The translations under genes and the position numbers were made by a program. Shown piece by piece: positions 1 through 7,493 of a stretch of 15,604 bases of DNA; position 1 is the stretch's first letter; every line of letters starts with the position of its first letter. A model generated the notes under the pieces. The model worked only from the letters and a program-made list of their open reading frames with translations. It had not been told where the DNA came from and did not search any database. The stretch is from Candidatus Galligastranaerophilus gallistercoris (GTDB lineage: Bacteria > Cyanobacteriota > Vampirovibrionia > Gastranaerophilales > Gastranaerophilaceae), in assembly GCA_018710795.1 (NCBI GenBank), contig DVJH01000034.1, positions 1 through 15,604 of the forward strand. Reading direction: 5' to 3'.

Positions 1-2
1 AC

Positions 3-479
3 GATATATTCCAAAAAAAAGTGAGCGCAAAATATGTATCCGATAACATCTATGCATTTGAGAGTGCAAAATGTACTTTTTCTCAAAATAAGTTTATGAA
101 AAAATCCGAAGTTTCGCTTATCTCGGGCGGGGATTTTGAATTTATAAAAGATAAAGGCGTTATATTTAAAACTACATATCCTATCCAGTCGGATGCGTAT
201 TATACGTCCGATTCAAACAAAAATGCCGCATCAATTATAAAGTCGGTCGCAAACAAGAACTATGCATATCTGGATAAAAATTTCGATTTGTTTTACTTAT
301 CGGAAAATAACGAAAGCTGGATACTGGCGCTTAAGCCGAAAAAAGGTACAAAAATTGAGGACGATTTAATTTCCATTCAAATATTCGGAAAAAATCTTCA
401 AAATACGGGCAGTATTTCAAAAATGGTAATAGATACAAAGAATATAAAAAACGAGATAAAATTTGACGGGTGCAGATGA
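3..479 (+). CDS. LolA-like outer-membrane lipoprotein carrier protein (5' partial)
   Basis: The frame is open from the left window edge, so the true start and any signal peptide lie outside. A GTG at 21 is in frame but has no ribosome site and would cut into the domain. The visible 158 residues follow the LolA pattern: a helix ending in the CTFSQNKF segment (the family's 'F.Q' strand), then a strand with SGGDFEFIKDKGVIFKTTYP, matching the family's 'G.l.f.rPg.frw.y..P', then alternating strands to the C terminus. LolA-fold proteins bind lipid or acyl groups in the periplasm. The stop TGA overlaps the ATG of the following MMPL exporter (ATGA), so the two are translationally coupled. A LolA homologue beside an MMPL exporter and an LpxL-like acyltransferase is typical of aryl-polyene-type clusters, so this is probably a cluster-specific carrier rather than the housekeeping LolA. 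The fold assignment is fairly sure; the substrate is inferred. Confidence 0.75.
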   Translation, partial: DIFQKKVSAKYVSDNIYAFESAKCTFSQNKFMKKSEVSLISGGDFEFIKDKGVIFKTTYPIQSDAYYTSDSNKNAASIIKSVANKNYAYLDKNFDLFYLSENNESWILALKPKKGTKIEDDLISIQIFGKNLQNTGSISKMVIDTKNIKNEIKFDGCR

Positions 480-2662
480 AAAATAAAACAATCCTTTTTT
501 TAAGATATCTGTTGATTTTAGTTTTTGTTTTTCTTTCTTTTTGGACATTTTTTCATCCCAAAAAAACGGAAACAAATATATTAAAAGCAATTGTTGCAGA
601 CAGCGCAAACGACAGGGTTATTGTAGAATTAAGCAAAAAATATTCTTCGGATTTTAACGTAACAATTGAAGCAAATGATTTTGAATCGGCAAGAATTGCG
701 GCCGATAAATTTGAATCAATGCTTGATAAAAAAGTTTTTGCGGGCAAGGATTTGAGCTTTTCAAACGCAGGCAGCATTTTAGAAGTTTATAAAAAATATT
801 ACGGCAATCTGCTTTCAAATAATACGGCAAATGAAATCAGAAACGGGAAATACAAAGACGTTTCAAAACAGGCAATGCACAGATTGTATCAGCCTTTGGG
901 GATTAATATAATCCCGCTTGAAGATGATCCTTTTTTGCTTTTTGATGATTATCTTTCTTCGCTCTCGGGCGTAAATTTATCGGGCGAGGGTGAATACGGG
1001 GGAAAATATTACGTTTTTTCATCCTATAAAGTCAAAGATGAAATTTCCCTGTCGCCAGTTTTATTAAACGATGAGATTTCAAAACTCATAAAAGTTAAAG
1101 ATGAAATTAAAAAAGAATACAAAGATATTGAAATTTATCTGACGGGGACCCCGATTCATACGTTTTATGCAAGTTCAAAATCAATGGCTGAAATTAACGT
1201 AATTTGTGTATTGTCATTATTATTCATCGTGTTTATAGCAAAATTTTATTTCAGAGAATATAAAATTTTGCTTCCTGTTGCCTTGAGTTTAGGGTTTGGA
1301 ACACTAACGGGGTATTATTTATGTTCGCTCTTTTTTGATTCCATACACGTTTTGACTTTTGTTTTTTCGACCACTCTTATAGGTATTTGCGTTGATTATT
1401 CCCTGCATTTTTTTGCAAACGGTACGGATTTGAATAAAATCTTTAAAAGTCTTACCATAAGCATGCTTACAACCGTTATTGCATTTTTAATTTTGTTGTT
1501 ATCTAAAATTGAGCTTTTGATGCAGATTGCGCTTTTTACATCGGGCGGGCTGATGTCCGTTTATATGTTTGTTTGTCTGTTTCATCCTTTGATTGCAAAG
1601 AAAATGAAACTTAAAAGTTTTGATACGTTTGATATTGATAAATTAAACGTTATAAAATTGAGTAAAAATGCAAGAAAAGTTATTGTTGTTTTGGCTCTTA
1701 TTATTTCGACCGCAGGTGTTTTAAAAATTAATTTTGACGATGATATTTCAAATATGTATAAACCATCAGACAGTTTGATGAAGGCAGAAAAGATATATTC
1801 AAAAGTTTCGGGCGGAAATATTACTACGGTGTTTATACCCGTAGTAGGGGATAATATTCAGGAAATTTTAGAAAACGAAGAAAAAATAACAAAATCGCTT
1901 AATGATAATGAATTTTATTCATTAAGCAAATTTATCCCCTCGATTAATAAGCAAAAGGAAAATATTGCTTTAAGAAATCTGCTGTATAAAAACGAGCTTA
2001 AAAATTATGCGGTATTTTTAAAAAGCTGTTATACCGATAAACTCTTAGAAGGTAAGAATAATAACGAATTTTTGACGGCAGATGAGCTTTCAAAAATAAA
2101 AGAAGGGTTTTTAATCGATGATAAAACTTCCGTTATCGTTCTAAAAAATGCCGATTTAAAAAAGGTTAAAAATGCGAATATTATTGATTTGAAAAATGAT
2201 ATTTCAAGATACGTTAAATTATGCAGGGAAAACTGTCTTAAGCTTTTAATTCCCGTTATTTTTATTTTATATATCGGGCTTTCGTTTGCATACGGATTTA
2301 AGGGTGCGTACAAAACGGCTCTCCCTTCGATTTTGGGCGGATTTTTTTCTATCGGAATACTCGGGCTTTTTAATCAAAATATTAACCTTTTTCACACGCT
2401 TTCATTGTTTTTGATTGCGGGCTTCAGCCTTGATTATTCCATATTCAGATATTCTTCAAAAGATAAGTCGAAAGAAACGCGGGGTGCCGTTTTAATTTCA
2501 TGTGCCACAAGCGTTTTTTCCTTTTTGCTTCTTTCTCTTACAAGTTTTAAGCTCATAAGCTCGCTCGGGTTTATTCTTGCGTTCGGCTTAACAAGCGCAT
2601 ATATTTTTAGTATTCTTTTAATTGATAATGATGACGGCACAAACAAACAAAGAATGGTATAG
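476..2662 (+). CDS. MMPL/RND-superfamily predicted exporter (COG4258 type)
   Basis: The protein has 728 residues, starting at the ATG at 476 that overlaps the upstream stop as ATGA. A GTG at 470 is possible but less likely. The layout is the RND duplication: one N-terminal helix (about 3-25), a periplasmic domain (about 30-238), five helices (about 241-373), a seventh helix (401-418), a second periplasmic domain (about 420-583), then five helices (586-716). The fourth helix carries GICVDYSLHFF (303-313) and the matching helix of the second half carries GFSLDYSIF (649-657). These twin Asp-containing signatures are typical of the 'predicted exporter' MMPL family. It should sit in the inner membrane and move a lipid-like or polyene product toward the periplasm using the ion gradient. 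The partner genes, a LolA-like carrier upstream and an acyltransferase overlapping its 3' end, point to export of an acylated or aryl-polyene lipid. The family is sure; the cargo is inferred. Confidence 0.88.
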   Translation: MKNKTILFLRYLLILVFVFLSFWTFFHPKKTETNILKAIVADSANDRVIVELSKKYSSDFNVTIEANDFESARIAADKFESMLDKKVFAGKDLSFSNAGSILEVYKKYYGNLLSNNTANEIRNGKYKDVSKQAMHRLYQPLGINIIPLEDDPFLLFDDYLSSLSGVNLSGEGEYGGKYYVFSSYKVKDEISLSPVLLNDEISKLIKVKDEIKKEYKDIEIYLTGTPIHTFYASSKSMAEINVICVLSLLFIVFIAKFYFREYKILLPVALSLGFGTLTGYYLCSLFFDSIHVLTFVFSTTLIGICVDYSLHFFANGTDLNKIFKSLTISMLTTVIAFLILLLSKIELLMQIALFTSGGLMSVYMFVCLFHPLIAKKMKLKSFDTFDIDKLNVIKLSKNARKVIVVLALIISTAGVLKINFDDDISNMYKPSDSLMKAEKIYSKVSGGNITTVFIPVVGDNIQEILENEEKITKSLNDNEFYSLSKFIPSINKQKENIALRNLLYKNELKNYAVFLKSCYTDKLLEGKNNNEFLTADELSKIKEGFLIDDKTSVIVLKNADLKKVKNANIIDLKNDISRYVKLCRENCLKLLIPVIFILYIGLSFAYGFKGAYKTALPSILGGFFSIGILGLFNQNINLFHTLSLFLIAGFSLDYSIFRYSSKDKSKETRGAVLISCATSVFSFLLLSLTSFKLISSLGFILAFGLTSAYIFSILLIDNDDGTNKQRMV

Positions 2663-3581
2663 AATAAAAGAAAAGTCCGCAGGCAAAACACGCCTTATTT
2701 TGTCATGGTATTTATATAAAATTTTTGGTAAAAATGCGCTTTATACAATTGCTTTTTTTGTTTCGTTTTTTACGTTTGTTTTTTCGGGCGAACTTAGAAA
2801 GTATTCAAAAAACAATCTCAGGGTTATATACGATTTTTCAAATAAAAAAACCCCGAAACCCGATATTTTGAATTCATATAAAACGGTTTTAAATTATGCG
2901 CTTTCGCTTGCGGATAAGGCCGTTATATCGTCGGGAAATTTTAAGTCAAAAAACCTTTATTTTGAAGATATAAAAGAAAAAGAAAAACTTCTTGAAGATA
3001 TTAAAAATAAAAAAGGTATATTTTTAATTTGTTGTCATATAGGAAATATTGATGTTTTAAGAAGCTTTGTAACCGACCCGCCCGAAGGCTTTAAAAGTCC
3101 TTTTGTGAATGTTTTTATGAGCATTGAGCAGTGCAAAATTTTTAATACTTTTTTGGATACGATAAATAAAAAAGCCGATATTAAAATTTTTCCCGTTGAA
3201 GAAACGGGGATTGAAGACGCGATAATGATTGCAGATAAGTTGGAAAACGGGGAAATTGCCGTTATTGCAGGCGATAGAATTTCTGGCAAAACTATAAAAG
3301 CAAATATTAAAACAAAACTTATGAATAAGGAGGTTAAAATTTCTTCGGGCGCGTTTCGATTTGCGCAGATGACTTCTGCTTCAATTTATTTTGTTGCTCC
3401 CGTTAAAATGAAAGACGGGAGATATAAAATATATCTGAAAAGGTTTATCCGCCTTGAGAGTTTAAATAAAAAAGAAGAAGTTAATTTTATGATTGATGAA
3501 TATAAAAAGTTTTTTGAAAAAACGGCACAGATTGCGCCTTTACAATTTTATCATTTTTATGATTTTTTTAATCTTCTTTAA
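2631..3581 (+). CDS. LpxL/HtrB-like lysophospholipid acyltransferase (COG4261 type)
   Basis: A protein of 316 residues from the ATG at 2631; ATG 2628 and TTG 2622 are alternatives. It begins inside the exporter gene, overlapping by 32 bases, with no clear ribosome site, so translation is probably coupled. The N terminus has the family's W..I.EK..G.....L.W.LYKIFG lead-in, then a membrane-anchoring stretch (about 38-52). The catalytic H(X4)D motif is HIGNID (H136 to D141), followed by the substrate-pocket segments with GEIAVIAGDR and the FRFAQ...APV stretch. The family transfers acyl chains at the inner face of the cytoplasmic membrane. In aryl-polyene and xanthomonadin clusters a member of this group is thought to link the polyene to a lipid headgroup. 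The match is closer to that cluster-specific branch than to lipid A acyltransferases. The stop overlaps the convergent gene at 3568-6390 by 14 bases. Confidence 0.82.
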   Translation: MTAQTNKEWYRIKEKSAGKTRLILSWYLYKIFGKNALYTIAFFVSFFTFVFSGELRKYSKNNLRVIYDFSNKKTPKPDILNSYKTVLNYALSLADKAVISSGNFKSKNLYFEDIKEKEKLLEDIKNKKGIFLICCHIGNIDVLRSFVTDPPEGFKSPFVNVFMSIEQCKIFNTFLDTINKKADIKIFPVEETGIEDAIMIADKLENGEIAVIAGDRISGKTIKANIKTKLMNKEVKISSGAFRFAQMTSASIYFVAPVKMKDGRYKIYLKRFIRLESLNKKEEVNFMIDEYKKFFEKTAQIAPLQFYHFYDFFNLL

Positions 3582-6390
3582 TTACGGTTAAAAGCTGCCC
3601 TCTGCAGGTGAATACCGCTTTGATTCTTTGTCCGTCTTTTGTTTGATATTCACAGTTGAATCTTTTGGTTGTTCCTTCTTTTGTTTTTGAAACACTGTAT
3701 GGGGATGTATTATACAGCAGGTTAAACAAATCTTTTATTTTCTCCTTTGTTTCGCTTGAATGCAATTTGTTTGCACTTCCTTTTTCATTAAGTATAAATC
3801 TTTCAAGGATTCTTAATCTGGCATGGATATCTAAAGAAGGGAATTCATTTTCATTGTTTCTTATAAGCAAACCGTCCGAATTTATAAATTCCATAAAATC
3901 GTCGGGGATATCTTTTGCCATAAGGGCGGCATATTCTTTATAATCAAAACCGTTAGTCATTTTATATTTTTCGGGTGCAATGTTTAATTCCCTGAGAATG
4001 TTTTTGTATGAGCCGTTGTTTTGTGCGGTCATTTTTGCTATTTCTTCGGCTGCGCCGTATTTTGAATATTTGACCGCCTCCCCTTTGTATGTTTCTTTAA
4101 GCCCCGTTATAAAGTTGCCTTCATTAACATGAAGCAGATTTTTTGCAAGCAGCAAAAATCCGCCCGTCGTCATTTTTTTATTTTGCTTTTCAACGGGAAG
4201 GTATTCAATATTTGAATTATCAATTAAAATTTCTATACCTTTATTTGAAAATTCGTTTTGGAAATATTGGATTTTTTCTTTATATTCATCAAAGCTCATA
4301 TCGGGGCAGCTTCTCATATGTTTAACCAGATTGCCGATTTCGCCTTTGCTGTCTGCGTATTTACTTAAGAATTTATCAAATGCCGAAAGAGAATTAATGT
4401 TCATATCAAGCATGATTTTTGTTAAAGCTCCTAAATCAGCCTTATCTTCCCATTTGGTCAGGAATTTTTCAATTGAGCCTTTTGATTTTTTTAGAAAATC
4501 ACTCTCCGATAACTTTTTAAGATAGTAATCTCTTTCTTCTTCATTCTCTTCTTTATAAAGACTTTGTGCAAATTTCAGGCACATAAGCCTAAATGTTTTA
4601 TTTTCATCTTGAATATCAAGTTTTATTTCATTATTTTTAAGAAAATTAACGGCTGTTTTTGAATTTGAAAATACCGATTTTACCACTTCAAATTCGGATG
4701 AAGTTTGTTCGTATTCTTCACTGTTTTTTATATCAAAATTGGCTATATTATCAAGTATATCGGGGATATTTTCGGCGGATAAATCCGCAATATCTTCTAT
4801 TTTCCGATATATTTCAAAAGCATTTTGCCCCGCAAATTGAATATTGTCGTTTTCCTTAAGATAGCTTTCAATTGTTTCCTTTGCCGCTAAAAATGCTTCT
4901 TTTCTTTTTTGGAGCTCTTCAATCGATGTTTTATCTTTTTTATCGTCATCCGCAAATAAGAATAAATCCATAAATTCTCTTATTTCTTTTTGCGTTAATT
5001 CTCCTTTTTTGGGGCCTGCGGATGTTTTTTTATTTTTTTTGCCTTTCGGGCTTTTAATTTCTTTGATTCCTTTGATTGATGCGTATTTTTGAAGAAATGA
5101 ATTTTCGTTTTGAAGATTTGTTTTATCTATAAAATTGATTACGGTTTTAATTCCGTCGGTTATGCTTCCTTCGCCCGATAAATCCGTTTGATAACCTATG
5201 TATAAAAGCTCTTTATATTTTGCATAATAGCTTTGCGCCTGAGAATCGCTCATATTTTTAATTTCTTTTATTCTTGCAATGATTTCGCTTTTATCAAGAA
5301 TGGTGTCAATTAAATTGACATCTGACGCAATCGGGGCCTTTGCAAGTTCGTTCAATTCCGATATATCGATTTTACATTGGCTCAAAGTATCGAAAAAGTC
5401 GATTTTTTCTCTTGTATCTGAAAAATCAACCAAATCTTTAAGCGCCGTTTTTGTCTTTTCGCTTAATTTATTTTGTTTTGCCGCAACTTCAATTATGTCG
5501 CCGAAATTCAGGAGGCTTTGATTTGAACTTTGTTCAAAAAGATAATCAACAATATCTCTTGTATTTTCATAAACTTTTTTTGAATCATAGCCCTTTAAAT
5601 TCGGATTTGATGAGATTATTTCGTCAATAAGCCTTATTTTTTCGGGGTACGTTTCTTTTATATAATCAATACAGTCAATTATATCGCCGGTGTTTTTAAA
5701 TTCATTAAAGCTTGATGCAAGGTGTGAATATTGTTCAATGAATTCTTTTTCGTTTCCGATTCCTATATTTTTCAAAAAATCGGGATAGGAATTTATATCA
5801 TCTTTGCCTTTATATTCGGGTTCATTTGATCTGTTGTATAAAAATAACAGTAATTCGGGGTATTGGCTTAAATGTCTTTTATTATTCAATGAACCGTATA
5901 TTTTAACCGCTTCTGCCGCTTTATTCTTTAGAGCGGGGCTTTGTTTTTTTGCCCTTATATATTCGTCGTTAAAGACAGAAACTTGTGCTAAGGTTTGAAT
6001 TTTAGCATCTTCAAAAAGTTTTGCCGTAAATTCGGGTTTGGTAAAACCGTTTATTTCGTATACGAAATCACGGATTTTTTGGCTTCTTCTTGAAGGCTGC
6101 ATGACAAAATTTTTGTTTTTATCAAATACGGAAAGCAAAATTTCTATTTCCTCTTCGCACATTTTGTATTCAAAGTGGTTCTTTATTGATTCAAAAGTAT
6201 CGGTTAAAGAATTTGCCAGATGCAGCAAAAACGCATCAAAAAAACTTTCTTCCGAAGAACCGAATGACGGTGATGAATTTATCCGTTTTACAAATTCATC
6301 CGTTTTGGGGCTTCTTTCAAGATTGCTTGAGTTTTTTGAGCTTAAAGAGTTGTTATTATAATTAAAACAGGGGTTAAAATTGATTTTCAT
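3568..6390 (-). CDS. Large helical-repeat protein with possible C-terminal RNase-toxin-like domain
   Basis: A protein of 940 residues of no family I recognise. There is no signal peptide and no membrane helix. The N terminus (MKINFNPCFN) is Asn/Ser-rich up to SPSFGS at 41-45, then the chain is highly charged and predicted almost all helical to about residue 850. A short motif F-[IL]-x-[QK]-Y-[SA] recurs at 217, 432 and 674, which suggests divergent solenoid repeats. A Lys-rich linker lies at about 446-463. The last 90 residues differ: IHARLRILERF (855-865), a helix, then three predicted strands ending in IKAVFTCRGQLLTVI. That order (His-containing helix, then strands ending in a Thr) resembles DUF4258/BECR-type RNase toxins; this is an inference from pattern alone. 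The gene is transcribed alone, from a weak AAAAAGAA leader, divergently from a membrane protein. No obvious immunity gene follows, as its 3' side is a convergent gene. It is probably lineage-specific. Confidence 0.72.
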   Translation of the reverse strand: MKINFNPCFNYNNNSLSSKNSSNLERSPKTDEFVKRINSSPSFGSSEESFFDAFLLHLANSLTDTFESIKNHFEYKMCEEEIEILLSVFDKNKNFVMQPSRRSQKIRDFVYEINGFTKPEFTAKLFEDAKIQTLAQVSVFNDEYIRAKKQSPALKNKAAEAVKIYGSLNNKRHLSQYPELLLFLYNRSNEPEYKGKDDINSYPDFLKNIGIGNEKEFIEQYSHLASSFNEFKNTGDIIDCIDYIKETYPEKIRLIDEIISSNPNLKGYDSKKVYENTRDIVDYLFEQSSNQSLLNFGDIIEVAAKQNKLSEKTKTALKDLVDFSDTREKIDFFDTLSQCKIDISELNELAKAPIASDVNLIDTILDKSEIIARIKEIKNMSDSQAQSYYAKYKELLYIGYQTDLSGEGSITDGIKTVINFIDKTNLQNENSFLQKYASIKGIKEIKSPKGKKNKKTSAGPKKGELTQKEIREFMDLFLFADDDKKDKTSIEELQKRKEAFLAAKETIESYLKENDNIQFAGQNAFEIYRKIEDIADLSAENIPDILDNIANFDIKNSEEYEQTSSEFEVVKSVFSNSKTAVNFLKNNEIKLDIQDENKTFRLMCLKFAQSLYKEENEEERDYYLKKLSESDFLKKSKGSIEKFLTKWEDKADLGALTKIMLDMNINSLSAFDKFLSKYADSKGEIGNLVKHMRSCPDMSFDEYKEKIQYFQNEFSNKGIEILIDNSNIEYLPVEKQNKKMTTGGFLLLAKNLLHVNEGNFITGLKETYKGEAVKYSKYGAAEEIAKMTAQNNGSYKNILRELNIAPEKYKMTNGFDYKEYAALMAKDIPDDFMEFINSDGLLIRNNENEFPSLDIHARLRILERFILNEKGSANKLHSSETKEKIKDLFNLLYNTSPYSVSKTKEGTTKRFNCEYQTKDGQRIKAVFTCRGQLLTVIKED

Positions 6391-6576
6391 TTCTTTTTAA
6401 ATGCTTTCAAGCGGTATAAAACATGAAAAAAAATAAAATTGACACAAAAAACCGACCGTTATCCGTAATATTACGTATTTTTCTTGATTATTTTACCGCA
6501 AATTGGTAAGATTAAGTTTATTAAGAACGGTTAAAATCAGTGTTACGATATTTAAGAATTGAGGAATTTATAATTT
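6391..6576. promoter_or_regulatory. Divergent intergenic control region with 12-bp palindrome
   Basis: This 186-base gap separates the start codons of the 940-residue protein gene (-) and the membrane protein gene (+), so it must carry both promoters. A perfect 12-base palindrome, CGTAATATTACG, lies at 6464-6475. A second inverted repeat, TTACC-7 bases-GGTAA, is at 6493-6509. Either could be an operator. A TTGACA at 6439-6444 stands out, but the nearest good -10 (TAATAT, 6466-6471) is 21 bases away, so I do not call it a promoter. TTAAGA (6521-6526) and TACGAT (6544-6549), 17 bases apart, form a weak candidate for the plus-strand gene. Confidence 0.4.
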
Positions 6577-7467
6577 ATGAATGCAGCTAAATTTTTTGCG
6601 GTAGAGATTGTAGATAAGTTTTCAAGAATGGCAATGCTTATTTTTGCGGGCATTATTCTGGGCTCCGTTCTTGCGGTTGCCTTTTATAATCTTGTTCTGC
6701 AAAGTTTCGGCTGGACTCTTACATTAATTGTTATATATTGCGTTGCGTTTTCGCTGTATGTTTCTTATACAAATGCGAAAAGAAAAGTAACACAGATTGA
6801 GATTTTTAAAGATCATCTGGGTTTTGTATTTAAAAAGAAAAATGAAATTTCTACCCGTGCGGTTCTTCATTATAACGATATTAAATCGTATAAAATTTCT
6901 CCTCTGACGGATAAGAAAAATTCGCAAAAAGAAACTCCCGATCCTAACGGTTATTCATTGAGAGTTTTCGGGTTTAAAACCGTAATTGAAAAAAACGACG
7001 GTGAAATTCTGGAATTTCAAGACAGCTATTCTGACGGCGTTTTAATGTATTCGCCCGCTTATGTATACAGAATGCTTGATGTTAAAAGATATATTCCGGA
7101 ATTTCCTTTGGAACTTGTCAACTTTGATTCAAAAAAAGATGTTGAAGATTTTAAACAGCAGTTTTCATATTATTCGGAAAATGAAGCAAATCTTCCTCTT
7201 TTAAAAAATAAGAAATATTGTTTTTGTTTAATTAAATATACGTTAATTTTTGCACTGATTGCTCTTATAGTAGGGTCTGCAATCGCATACATCCTCTATA
7301 ATGACCTCAAAGACACTCAGACTGCTTTAACGCTTTTATGGACGGTGCTTGGCATTATTATTGCAATCATTGTGCCGATGTATTTATTTGCGTTTGTTAC
7401 AACGGTTTTTGGCGGCAAATTTAACAAGTATGCACGGAATATAATTAAAGCCGTTATTTGTGAATAA
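6577..7467 (+). CDS. Four-helix inner-membrane protein, unknown function
   Basis: A protein of 296 residues. GAGGA at 6561-6565 sits 11 bases before the ATG and supports the start. Two helices near the N terminus (about 18-40 and 44-64) and two near the C terminus (about 216-241 and 250-277) flank a soluble section of about 150 residues. That section is rich in strands, with IEIFKDHLGFVFKKK, then LHYNDIKSYKISP, then GEILEF. The order '...DI..Y...' after a two-helix hairpin resembles the bacterial PH-like (DUF304/YcxB-type) membrane proteins, but I see no decisive signature. It is divergent from the 940-residue protein gene and only 26 bases upstream of an EamA transporter, which could be on the same transcript. 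I cannot name a function. Confidence 0.75.
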   Translation: MNAAKFFAVEIVDKFSRMAMLIFAGIILGSVLAVAFYNLVLQSFGWTLTLIVIYCVAFSLYVSYTNAKRKVTQIEIFKDHLGFVFKKKNEISTRAVLHYNDIKSYKISPLTDKKNSQKETPDPNGYSLRVFGFKTVIEKNDGEILEFQDSYSDGVLMYSPAYVYRMLDVKRYIPEFPLELVNFDSKKDVEDFKQQFSYYSENEANLPLLKNKKYCFCLIKYTLIFALIALIVGSAIAYILYNDLKDTQTALTLLWTVLGIIIAIIVPMYLFAFVTTVFGGKFNKYARNIIKAVICE

Positions 7468-7493
7468 TTTTTGGTTAAGCGTATAATTATTGT

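Noticed and set aside
470..478. GTG at 470 as start of the MMPL exporter
   Set aside because: The ATG at 476 overlaps the upstream stop as ATGA, a common coupling arrangement, and gives a normal N-terminal membrane helix; the GTG adds only two residues.
21..479. GTG at 21 as the true start of the LolA-like gene
   Set aside because: The frame is open to the window edge, there is no ribosome site before the GTG, and the family needs an N-terminal helix and signal peptide that would lie upstream.
6038..6361. A 107-codon plus-strand frame opposite the 5' part of the 940-codon gene
   Set aside because: No ribosome site, no recognisable domain, and composition as expected for the complement of a Lys/Glu-rich gene; treated as a shadow.
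6439..6471. TTGACA (6439-6444) with TAATAT (6466-6471) as a promoter
   Set aside because: The spacer is 21 bases, beyond the usual 16-18, so the TTGACA is probably chance in AT-rich DNA.
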